The notes beneath the pieces are model-generated. The model was not told where the DNA came from and ran no database searches. It worked only from the letters and a program-made list of their open reading frames with translations. The position numbers were made by a program, and so were the translations under genes. From Pyropia yezoensis (taxonomy: Eukaryota; Rhodophyta; Bangiophyceae; Bangiales; Bangiaceae), in the NCBI GenBank assembly GCA_009829735.1, contig CM020618.1, forward strand, positions 17,407,346-17,471,345: a stretch of 64,000 nucleotides of DNA, read 5' to 3'. This document shows positions 21,589 to 32,274 of the stretch, piece after piece. How positions within the stretch are numbered: the first letter of the stretch is position 1; each line of letters opens with the position of its first letter.

Positions 21589-24269
21589 ATGGCGTCGACA
21601 GGCTTTGTGACGCCCATCGCGGCTGCACCCGGCACCACCCGCGGCGCCACCCGCGCGGACGTGCGGGCACCGACATGGAGCGGCCTGCGGACGACGACGG
21701 CGGCACCACTGCCGCTGCGTGCCACCCGCGTCGCCCCGCCGGTTCTGCCGGCGGTCCCGTCGGCTGCGCCGCTTCGCATGGCAGCTGACGCTGCTGCGGC
21801 CGCGGCTGGGCGTGAGTTCCACCTGAAGGACTATCGCAACATTGGGATTATGGCTCACATTGATGTACGTTGGGGGAGTGGCTGTGTTGAATAGGTTAGG
21901 GAGGGGTGACGGGTGGAGGAGGTCGTGGAGGTGGAGGGAAGCGGTGTTGCCGTGGGGAGAGGTAGACGGACTGCTTTATGTACTGGGTTCAGGTGCCCGA
22001 CTGGGTTCAGATGCCCGAGAGCTGGCGACGTGGTCGTGAGTGGACCGGTGGACGCGATGCGTGTGGCTGTTCCCTGTCCAAGCGGGTCTGTGTCCGAGAG
22101 GGGTGCTGCGTCGGACGATGGCGTTCCTGACCTTGTGGCTTGCTTTAATCGACACCATGTCTGGCTCCCTCTCTCCTTGCATTCTGTTTTGTATCTACAC
22201 AGGCCGGCAAGACCACCACCACCGAGCGCATCCTCTACTACACCGGCAAGTCGTACAAGATTGGCGAGGTGCACGATGGCGCCGCTACCATGGACTGGAT
22301 GGCACAGGAGCAGGAGCGCGGGATCACCATCACGTCGGCTGCCACCACCACCTTCTGGAAGGACTGCCGGATCAACATTATTGACACTCCCGGTCACGTC
22401 GACTTTACGCTCGAGGTGGAGCGCTCCCTCCGTGTGCTGGACGGCGCCGTCGCGGTGTTTGACTCGGTGTCGGGTGTGGAGCCCCAGTCTGAGACGGTCT
22501 GGCGTCAGGCGAATAAGTATAAGGTTCCCCGCATGTGCTTTGCCAATAAGATGGACCGCATTGGTGCGGACTTCTACAACACGGTGGAGATGATGAAGAC
22601 CAACCTGGGCGCCGTCCCGGCTGTGCTTCAGCTCCCTGTCGGTGCCGAGTCTGACCTTGCGGGCATTGTCGACCTGCTGACGATGAAGGCTGTCATCTGG
22701 GACTCGGATACCCTTGGCGCCTCCTTCCACGAGGAGGAGATTCCGGAGGACCTCAGGGAGCGCGCTGAGCAGTACCGTGAGGAGCTGATTGAGCTTGCCG
22801 TGGAGCAGGACGATGACGTCATGGAGCGGTATTTGGAAGGGGAAGAGATTGACATCCCCACGATCAAGAAGTGCATCCGCAAGGGCACGATCAACCTGTC
22901 CATTGTGCCCGTTGTGTGCGGCTCGGCGTACAAGAACATTGGCGTGCAGCCGCTGCTGGACGCCGTCACTGACTACATGCCATCCCCCCTAGACGTGCCC
23001 CCGATTGCGGGCGTTTCGGTCGACGATGCTGAGATCAAGATGGAGCGTCTGTCGAGCGACGAGGAGCCCTTCTCGGCTTTGGCTTTCAAGATTGCCACTG
23101 ATCCGTTTGTGGGCACCCTGACCTTCTGCCGCATCTACTCTGGTGTGCTGAAGACGGGCACGTCGGTTCTCAACACGGTGAAGAACAAGAAGGAGCGTAT
23201 TGGGCGAATGCTGCTCATGCACGCGAACGATCGGGAGGACGTGAAGGAGGCGCGCGCCGGCGACATCATTGCGGTGGCGGGCCTCAAGGACACGATCACA
23301 GGTGAGACGCTGTGCGACCCAGGGGCGCCAGTCATCCTGGAGCGGATGGAGTTCCCCGAGCCGGTTATCAAGGTGTCGGTGGAGCCCAAGTCCAAGGCTG
23401 ACAATGAGAAGATGGGCCTGGCTCTGGTCAAGCTTGCTCAGGAGGACCCGTCCTTTCGCTTCTCTCGTGACGATGACTCGAACCAGACGGTCATTGAGGG
23501 GATGGGTGAGCTCCACCTGGACATTATTGTGGATCGGATGAAGCGGGAGTTCAATGTTGAGTGCGAGGTCGGCGCACCGCAGGTGGCGTACCGCGAGACC
23601 ATCACCAAGAAGGCGGTTATCGACTACACGCACAAGAAGCAGTCGGGCGGCAGCGGCCAGTACGCTCGTGTTGTGATGGAGTTCGAGCCGTTTGGCGAGG
23701 AGGAGTCTAAGGAGGACAAGGCCGGTGGGTCGACTGGGTTCGAGTTCACGTCAACCATCAAGGGTGGCTCCGTGCCTCGCGAGTACTGGACGGGTGTGCA
23801 GAAGGGCGTCGAGTCGGAGCTGATGAATGGTGTGATTGCCGGCTTCCCCCTCCTCAACCTTCGTGCGACTCTCACAGACGGTGCCTACCACAATGTCGAT
23901 TCTTCGGTGCTTGCGTTTGAGATTGCGGCGCGGGCGGCGTTCCGCGAGGGCATGCGCAAGGCGGGTCCAAAGCTGATGGAGCCCGTCATGAAGGTGGAGG
24001 TGGTGACCCCGGAGGAGTACATGGGCGACGTCCTGGGGGACATCAACAGCCGGCGGGGGCTGGTGCAGAACCTGGGCGACCGCGGCAACACCAAGGTCAT
24101 CACGGCGCTGGTGCCGCTCGCTCAGATGTTCTCGTACATCAGCAACTTGCGGTCCATGTCTAAGGGCCGTGCCTCCTACTCCATGCAGCTCGACTCATAC
24201 GACATCGTGCCGGCTGCCGTGTCGCTGGAGATTGCAAGCAAGTACGGCAAGCCGGTGGTTGCTGAGTAG
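21589..24269 (+). CDS. fusA: Elongation factor G, plastid-targeted
   Basis: GTPase that drives ribosome translocation; here of bacterial type and, by its leader, imported into the plastid. Exon 1 is 21589-21864, then a 338-bp GT-AG intron, then exon 2 22203-24269; 780 residues. The leader (about 80 residues, Ala/Thr/Arg-rich, no acidic residues early) ends before [16 protein letters not shown]. The intron splits the P-loop: AHID / [16 protein letters not shown]. Further G motifs: [13 protein letters not shown] (switch I), [35 protein letters not shown]. Domains II-V are complete ([32 protein letters not shown] near the end). A mitochondrial location is the main alternative; cyanobacterial/plastid EF-G is favoured by overall resemblance. 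Confidence 0.95.
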
Positions 24270-24486
24270 GGTTTTTCGTTTTTGGTCTTTTTTTGTGTTT
24301 TCTTTTTTTGTGGCAAAATCTGTAGATGCCTTGCATGTATGCACATGCGCACGCCTCGCCACCCCTCTCTCCTCACTGCACCAGTCAGCGGGGGGGTGCC
24401 AGGCATGGATGAACTGTTAGGACAGCATGTACCGGGGGGGCGCCACGCCTCACCCCCCCCCCGTTTTTGATTGGGTGCCGCCGCTC

Positions 24487-24928
24487 GCAGGCTCTTAGTG
24501 TCTAGTCTACCGACCGGCTCGTTTGAGCCGATTCGGCTGATTTGAGCCACTTTTTCGGGTCATTTTTTTTTCGTACTTCCCGTAGTCTCCTGCTCGGTTC
24601 GACCACAGAAACGGTCTCAGCGCAGGCTGTTTACTCTTGGGACATCTCTGGAGCATCCCAGCTGTGGGAAGTACGCGTATGGAACGGGAGAGGTGCAGTA
24701 TGGGGTGGAATGGGGTGGGCAGGGTCCGAGGCGGACGAGGATGTGCGACAACGGATGAAGGTGACAGGCGGCTCACCGGCGCAGCTGAAGTGTGACGGCG
24801 GCGACGCCAAGGCATGGGGTCGAACAGTGCCTCCAGGGGTCAGAATCGACTATTTTCGTGAGGCTCATTTGAGCCTCAGCACCGGCTCATTTGGCCTTCT
24901 TTCCGGTAGACTAGAAATTTGCAGGCTG
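24487..24928. mobile_element. hAT-type MITE with 8-bp target duplication
   Basis: A 426-bp element (24495-24920) flanked by GCAGGCTC (24487-24494) and GCAGGCTG (24921-24928). The ends are inverted: TTAGTGTCTAGTCTACCG against AAATTTCTAGTCTACCGG, sharing CTAGTCTACCG. Subterminal palindromes of the form GGCTCATTTGAGCC occur several times near both ends, as transposase-binding sites often do. It has no open frame. 8-bp duplications are the hallmark of hAT elements, and a hAT transposase relic lies in the same window. It lies 225 bp downstream of the EF-G stop. Confidence 0.8.
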
Positions 24929-25478
24929 CCGTTTGATGGAAAGTGAACTTGGCGCCAAGGCGCAACAGAAGCCGACCCCTGCGCAGCACTGCTTATCGCC
25001 TGTCAAACTTTTTTTGCTTTTTAGGGAAATTCTCGAGCAAGAACGTGCATACGTAGAACCTGCGTCGACCCCCCCTCAGAGCACGACTAACCACTTCCAT
25101 TCCAACGCCCCAAATATTCATTCTAGGATGCCACGTATGGCACGTGGCGGTCTGTGAGTGGAGTGCCCATTTACAAACCTGATGCCCCAACCGATTCGGA
25201 TGGACTTGAGTAGAACGGCGTCAACTGGCGTTACACGATTGGGCACCGACACAGGACAGAATTCATACATCAGCAATACATAGATAGAGGACTGGGTAGC
25301 GCGAGAATTCGTATTTGTCCCTGCTTGGGGATCCGGGCCGGCGGCCACGTGGCGACGGACCACCCGCAATGTCACCGCGACGCCGTCGTCTCCGCCACGT
25401 CCCTGCCCCCCCCTTCTCCTCACCCGTTTGGTACTTGAGAAGAACTATCCTCGAGCCGCTCTCTTTGCCCTGTGTATC
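24929..25478. other. Intergenic / promoter side of the TRMT2A-like gene
   Basis: GC-poor, no coding signal. Nothing specific is seen beyond a few pyrimidine runs. Confidence 0.4.
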
Positions 25479-28400
25479 ATGGATGCATCCCCTACCGACA
25501 CACCTGCGAAGGAGCGGACCTCCCCCCTGCCGCCAGCGCTGCCGCCTGCGCCGGCCGTGACCGCGGCGGCGCCCACCCCCGTGGTCGTTGACTTGAGCAC
25601 TGGGGCGGCCCCGTCTGAGGGGCCCCCCGCCGCTGGGTCTACCGTGGCAGCAACACCGTCGGCGTCCCAGGTGAGGGCGCCGGTGGTCGCGGCCCCCGAT
25701 GCGGCAGCCGGAGCGGCGGTGGCGCCAGCAGCCATGGCGCCGGCAGAGACGGAGGCAGCGGCGACGGTGACAGCAGCGGCAGCAGCAGCAGCGGCGGAAC
25801 CGACGGCGGCGGCCACCCCCCCTGCCCCCCTGAAAGTGTGCCTCCGCAACGTCCCCTACTTTTCCACCAAGAAGACATTTTCCAAGCTCCTCGCCACCGC
25901 CCTCGCCACTGCCGCCACCGCTACCGCGGGCGCCGCTGGTGCTTCCCCCCCGCCGCTGCCGCCGCACGCCCTCCTCAAGCTCGCGCGCCAGGACGTGGCG
26001 TTCCTCACCTTTGGGACCCCCACCGACGCGGCGGCGGCGGCCACCCGCCTCAACGGCCTGACGGTCAAGGGCGCCCGGCTGGACGCGGTGCTGCAGGCGG
26101 GGCACTCGGCCAAGCGGGTCGCCGCCGAGGCGGCCGCCGCGTCTGGCGGCGTGCGGGGGGCTGCGGGGGATGGGGGCGCCCGTCAGCCGGGGGCCAAACG
26201 GGGGCGGCTCGACGGCGACGGCCGCCGCGGCGGCGGCGGCGGCGGCGGTGGCCCAGACGTGGGCGGCGGCGACGCCCCCGCGCCGACGGCCGCGTCGGTG
26301 ACGGCGCCCTGGCGGGACACCCCCTATGCCAAGCAGGTGGCGGCAAAGGCGCGAACCGTCCGGCGGGCGCTGGCCAAGGTGACCGTTGCGGTCGCGGCAA
26401 CCTACGCGGGGGGCGGGGGGGCGGCGCCGCGGTCCCCCCCGCCGTGGCTCATTGCCGCCACCGCCGGGACAGCGGGGCGCGGGGAGGGGGGCGGCGGCCG
26501 GGGAGGCAAGGGGGGCGGGGGGGGGGGGGCGGTGGCGGCCGCCGCGCCGCACCCGCCTGTATGGTGGCGCCCGTGGTGCAGGCGCCGCCAGAGGAGCGGG
26601 CGCACTACCGCAACAAGAATGAATTCACCATTGGGTGGGCGGCGGCGGAGGAGGGGGAGCAGGCCGCCGCGGCGGTGCAGGGAGGGGGCTCGCCCGCCGT
26701 GGCGGCGGAGGGGGAGTGTGACTGGCGCAGCTCGGCCGACCCAGTGGCGGTGCCTACTGGGGAGTCACCCGCCGAAGCACCCTCTACGGACGGCGCCACT
26801 GAGGCGGGGGTGGGCGACATTCCTTCCCCCCCCGCCCCCCTCAACTACACTGGGGCGTCCCCCCCGCCCGGCCTCACACCGGCGGTGGGCTTCTCCCTCG
26901 GCCTTTACCGGCACGGCAACCACCTGGTCGGTTCCGCCTCGGGGGCTTGCGTCACCGCGTCGCACGCGGCTCTGGCCGTCGCAGCCGCCCTCTCCGCCAC
27001 CCTCCGTGCCTCTCCCCACCCGCCGTATGACCGGGCTGGTCACCGGGGCTTTTGGCGGGGCCTCACCGTCCGCCAGGGCTACGCCACCGGCGACGTGTTG
27101 GCGTTGGTGCAGGTGCAGACGGCGGGCGTGGGGGGGAGCGGGGTCGGGGGGGATGCCGCCACCACTTCCCCAGCGTCGACGCCGGCGTCGGCGGCGGCAA
27201 CGGTGGCGGCGGTTGCCGAGGCACAGGAAGCGTATGTTGCTGCCGTGGCCGCCGCGCGGGTGGCCTACCTTGCAGGTACGGCCCGAGACGGCCCGGGGGG
27301 GGAGGTGGCAGACCCCCTGTGGACCGCCGCGTGGCAGGTACACAATGGGCGGTCAACGGTGGCGGCGGCAGCGGCAGGGGAGGTGGGGCCCATTGAGGTG
27401 CTCGCGACGTGGGGGTGCGGTGCCACCGGGCAGGCCGCTGCGGCCGTCCTCAACGGTGCGGCGGTTGTCCCCAGTGGCGGCGCAGCGAACGGTGCTGCGG
27501 CTGCCCTTGCTGCCGGCGTCGCTGCCGCTGATAAGGCTGCGGTCGCGGAAAAGAGCCCCACCGCCGCCAGCGACGGCGCGGCGGCTGCCGTTCCCGGTGG
27601 CGTGGCAGCTGCCGTTCCCGACGGCGCTGCGGCCGCCGCCGACGGCGCCGCAGCCGTTACCGGCGTCGGCGCGACCGTTACCGACGTTGCCGCGACCGCC
27701 CCTGCGGCCGTCCCTGCGGCGGCCACGCCCACCCCCCCCGCCTCACCGCTGCCCGCGCCGCCCGCCGTCACCGAGGTGATTGGCGGCATTACGTACCGGG
27801 TCAGCGCGGGCGCCTTTTTCCAAGTCCACACCGCCATGGCCGCCCGCCTCTACGCCCTCATTGGCCGGTGGGTGGCGGGGGATACCGCCGCCGAGGCCGC
27901 CGCCGCCGCCACCGCTGTTGCCGACGCGGGCCGCCGTCGGGAGGAGGACGCGACCGCCGCCGCCGCTGCCGCTGCAGCCGCCGCCGTCGCCGCTGCTGCG
28001 ACCCCCACCGACACTGCCACTGCCCCCGCTGGCGCGGCCGATGCGGCCACCGCCGCCCCTGCTGTCGACGCTGCCGACGCCGACGCTGCCGCCGCCGCTA
28101 CCCCTACCGTCGGTGCTGCAGCCGCCAACGGGAGCGCCATGGATGGGGTGGTGGCCGCCAGCGCGGCGGCTCCGTCGCCCCCACCCACCGCGGCAGCCAC
28201 CCCCGCCGCGGCGTCGCTGGTGCCAGCGGCGGAGGGTGCCGTCAATAGGGCACCGCTATCCCCCACTGTCGCCGCCGCGGCCACGGCCGGGGCCCCTCCA
28301 CCGTCGGCCGCCGACGCCGCCACCGCCGCCACCGCCGCCGCCACCGCGTCCCATCCGCCCTCTACCGCCGCCGCCTCTGCCTCCGACGCGGACGCTGGCG

Positions 28401-28693
28401 CCGTCGCCCCCCCCCCCGCCCTCCCCAGCGGCGGCGAGCCCGTCAGCGCCCGCAGCGTCGGTGGCGGCGGCGGCGCCAAGGCGGGCCTCCTCGACGTTTG
28501 CTGCGGGACGGGCACGATTGGGCTGGCGCTCGCCCGCTCCGTCGCGCACGTGGTTGGCCAGGAGCTGTGCGCGGCGGCGCTGGCCGACGCGGCGGCCAAC
28601 GCGGCGGCCAACGGGGTGGCCAACGTGACGTGGCTGGGCGGACCCGCGCAGGCCACCACCCGCACCGCCGTCGCGACGGTGCGCGCCGCAGCG

Positions 28694-28724
<31 letters not shown>

Positions 28725-28996
28725 ACGACGCGACGCCAGGGGTGGTGGCGGTGGTGGACCCCCCGCGGTGTGGCGTCCACGCGGCGGTGCTGCGCGCGCT
28801 GCGCGCGGCGCCCGACGTGCGGCGGCTCGTCTACGTGGCGTGCGCGGTGGACAACCTGGGCGCAACGGGCCTGCCGCTGCTGCGGCCGCCGTCCAAGGCC
28901 TACCCGGGCGAGCCGTTTGTGCCCGTCCTAGCCGTGCCCGTGGACCTCTTTCCCCACACCCCGCACGTGGAGGCGGTCGTGCTGTTTGAGCGGTGA
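25479..28996 (+). CDS. TRMT2A-like tRNA (uracil-5)-methyltransferase, frame broken in a G run
   Basis: SAM-dependent enzyme making m5U54 in tRNA. ATG at 25479. The N-terminus has an RRM-like segment (LKVCLRNVPYFSTKKTFSKL, VAFLTFGTP, LNGLTVKGARLD) as in TRMT2A. The frame then changes between about 26490 and 26560, at a run of 13 G (26517-26529); the second frame resumes with HYRNKNEFTIGW, the family's HYRNK block. Next are GVGFS-like AVGFSLGLYRHGNHLVG, GGITYRVSAGAFFQVHTAMA, then SAM motif I (LLDVCCGTGTIGLALA), VVDPPRCGVHAAVL and the catalytic cysteine in YVACAVDN, and VPVDLFPHTPHVEAVVLFER at the end. Long Ala/Pro inserts (about 27430-27760 and 27880-28450) make it about 1170 residues, nearly twice the human protein. 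The frame break may be a real mutation, a sequencing error or a small intron. Confidence 0.85.
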
Positions 28997-29511
28997 GCAG
29001 GGGGAAGGCGGGGGGGGGGGGGGGGGGGGGGGGGGGGGAGGGGGGATGGGGGGGGAGTGTCTGGGGAGAGGGCGCTGTGTTGCCAACCCGCAGGCGTCAA
29101 CCGTCCCCAGCGTGATGGCGACACGGCTGCCAGCCGTTGCTGCCGCTGTCGCCGTCCCCATCGCGGCCGCCGCTGCCGCTCGTCAAGGCCGACGGAGCCG
29201 CGCGGTAGCGCGCCGCGTTTGCTGCAACCACCAAAGGAAACACAACAAGAGAAGAGACAGAAAAAAAAGGTTCCATTGACATTGACAGCCCAGCGCTACC
29301 CCCCCCCCGGATGCCCGCCCATCCACCCCCCCACCCCCCCCAACATACACGTCCGCGCCACCGTTGGCGAGAACAAAAAGAAGCGAACGACGCGCGAACA
29401 AACGAAAAAACGCCCGCACCCCCACCCCCCCCCCCCACCGCACCGCGCGCTGCCGCACGCGCTACCCCGCGCGCACGCAACGGGACAACAAGGCCATTGC
29501 ACGTGGCGGCG

Positions 29512-29542
<31 letters not shown>

Positions 29543-29561
29543 GCGGCGGCAGCGGGGGCGT
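28997..29561. other. Convergent intergenic space with a 29-base G run
   Basis: Separates the 3' ends of the TRMT2A-like gene and the methyltransferase-like gene. A G run of about 29 bases lies at 29010-29038, and C runs at 29299-29306 and 29426-29436. Confidence 0.6.
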
Positions 29562-30788
29562 TCAAAATAGCTCGCACGATCGCTGGGCGTTGAGCTTCAT
29601 GTACACATTGGCCCAGCTGTACGCCGCGTCGTCGACAAAGTGGGCGAGCCGCGCAAACGCCCACCCCAGGCCCAGCTCCCGCAGCCGCGCGTCAAAAACA
29701 ATCACCTTGGCGCCGTGGCGGAGCTCCTCCCCCAGCTTGTCCGACAGCTCCCGCAGCTGCAGGCCGTCGGCCGCAGCCGTCGACGAAATGTCATCGTCGG
29801 GGGGGCACTGGGCGGGGTGCGCCGCGTCTAGGGGGGGCACGGACGAGGGCAGGGCAGCGGAGAAGCGTGCGCCGCCGCCGCCGCCGCCGCCGCCGCTGCC
29901 GTCCAGGCTGCCGGCGACGCTGCTGCCGACGCGGCCGGCGGCGGCCGACGCGGCCGCCGGGGGTCCCCCCGCAGCAGAGGCGCTGGCGGCCGCTGGGCAA
30001 GGGGCGGCCGCCGCGGCAGCCGCCGCGGCTTGCCACGCGGGGGGCGCCCCAACGGCGGCAGCGGCGGCGGCCGCCGCCACCCCCGCCGCCGCCGCTGACG
30101 TTGGGGCGGTGGCCCGCGGGGGCGGCGCCCCCCCCCCCGGCGTCGGGAGGGGCAGCTCCACCCCCCCCCCGACAGCGGCGCCGCCGCCGCCGCCACCGCC
30201 GACGCCGCCACCGGCGGCGCCGCCGCCGCCGCCGCCACCGTCGGCGGCGGGCGCATCGTCGGGGACCCGCCACAGGGCGCCGTCACAGACGACCAGGTCC
30301 GCCCCCCCGTACGCGTAGGACCGGTAGTCCCCCTCAATGACCTCACACGCAACGGGCTCCAGGCGGGAGCGGGCGAGCAGCGCCTGCAGCCGCCCCACCT
30401 GCGACCGCACCCGCGCGACGCGGGCGGCGTCGGCCTCGAGGCCCACCACCCGCCCCCACCGGTGGACGAGCGCCGCCGCCAGCAGCGCCCGCCCGCAGCC
30501 GCAGCCGATAAAGACAAGCGTCTGGGACGCGTCGTCCCGGGCGGCGCCGGCCGCGTCAATGGCGCGGGCGAGCATGGCGGGGTCCACCTCGTCGTCGCCG
30601 TCGGCCCACGCCTCGTCCTCGTCGTCGTCGTCGTTGCCGGCCCAGCCGTCCGTGCCGGCGGCCGCCGCCGCCGCCCCGCCGGCCACGTCGTCCCCCACCG
30701 CGTAGGCCGCCGCGTCGGGCCAGGGGGCAACGCCCACGGGCTCCACCCGCCGGCCGAGGCCGGCGGCCGCGTCAACCGCCGCCGCCGC

Positions 30789-30819
<31 letters not shown>

Positions 30820-31129
30820 GCGGCCCGCCCTGTACTGCCGCCTGGCCAGTCGGCCGGTGGTGCTGCCGCCGCCGCCGCCGCCGCCGCGGACGCCGCGGCG
30901 GCCGCCCGCCGGGCGGCGGCGCGCTCCCGCCGCTCCGCGGCGTAGAGGGACTCGACGACGGCCAGCGCCGCCTCCTCCCGGCTCTCGGTAAAGAGGTGGA
31001 CGAGGGAGGCCAGCGGGTTGGGCAGGCCCCCGCCCCCCCCGCCGGGGGAGGGCGGCGGCGGCGGCGGCGGGGGGAGCGGCACCACCCGCGCCACGGGGGG
31101 GCGGGCGGCGCCGGCGGGCGCAGGGGCGG

Positions 31130-31179
<50 letters not shown>

Positions 31180-31325
31180 ACGCCTCCACCGCCGCCGCCG
31201 TCGCCGCGACCGCCAGCCGGTCGTCGTCGGCAGCAGCGGCCGGCGCTGCCACCGGCGGCGGCGTCGCGGGCGCCCCGTGGCGGCAGCGGCCGCGGGGGCA
31301 GAAAGGCGGCGGCGGCGGGCCCCAT
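29562..31325 (-). CDS. SAM methyltransferase-like protein with large Ala/Gly inserts
   Basis: 587 residues from the ATG at 31325 (MGPAAAAFLPP). The recognisable core is a Rossmann methyltransferase: TLVFIGCGCGRALLAAALVH (SAM motif I, GxGxGR), VVGLEADAARVARVRSQ (acidic residue for the ribose), VACEVIEGDYRSYAYGGADL (motif II region with DYR), VVCDGALWRV, and near the end LGEELRHGAKVIVFDARLREL. The arrangement resembles DOT1/protein-methyltransferase folds, but the substrate cannot be inferred. Poly-Ala and poly-Gly stretches (about 30030-30230, 30780-30900, 31100-31200) separate the core parts. A pre-core segment (NPLASLVHLFTESREEAALA) looks helical. The frame is open upstream of the ATG, so a longer start is possible. 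Confidence 0.65.
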
Positions 31326-32242
31326 CGTCGGCGGGGGTGTGTGGCGGAGGCAAGCGGCAAATGGTGGGGTGGGGGGGGGGGGGGCAGGGGAGGAGAGAGA
31401 CAGCGGGGCTGGTGAGGAGACGGGGGGAGGGGGAAGTGGCGGGTGGCTGGACAGCACAGCGTGGGGGACAGGAGGGGAGGGGATGGGGGGGGGGGTGGGC
31501 AGGGCGGCGAGACCGGCCAGGCGGGTGCGGCAGCGGGGCAAAGGTTGATGGGGGGGGGGGCGGGGGGGGGGACTATTGGGGCGGGAAGGGAGCGGTGCGG
31601 CGTTCAAGTGCGCGCCCGCCAGCGCCCGCCGCGGCCGTCGGCAATGGCGGGCGGGCGGCGGGTGGGCGCCCGCTGGCAGCGGCGGTGGCGGCGGCCGGGG
31701 CGGGACACCACCAGACGCAGGTGACCCGCGCAGGGGGGGGGGGTGGGGCGCCGTCACCGGCAGCGCCGCTGCGGGCGGCCGCCCACGCGCCTGGAGGGGG
31801 GGGGGGGGGTCTGACGGCCGGGGGGCCGCGACCGACGCGGCCGGCCGCCTGCTGCCACACCCCCCCCCCCGGCCCCCCCGTCACGTGCGCCCCCGCGGCG
31901 GCGGCGCCACCCCGCGCTATGGGCGTGGTATGAGGGGTGGCGGCGGACAAATGCGGGCGCGGGCCGGCGGGGGGGGGGGGGGGGGGGGGGCGGCTGCCTG
32001 GCCGCCGCTGCGCGCGCGGCACTGGCGCGGGGGGGGGAGGACGGGGGGGGGCGCGTGGGCGATGAAGCGGGAGGGGAGGGGAGCTCCCACCACTGGCGGT
32101 AAATAGGGTGCATGGGCGGTACTCTAATGGTCCATACCGCCGCCGTGGGTCGCACGCCCCGGTGTGTCGCGTCGGCAGCCGGGGATGGTGGGGTGGGGGG
32201 TTGGGCAAACCGCGCGCTCACCGTCAACGCCACGCCCACCCC

Positions 32243-32274
<32 letters not shown>

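Noticed and set aside
25263..26552. Minus-strand ORF of 429 codons
   Set aside because: Shadow of the TRMT2A-like gene; Arg/Gly/Pro composition.
30462..31415. Plus-strand Arg/Gly ORF
   Set aside because: Antisense shadow of the methyltransferase-like gene.
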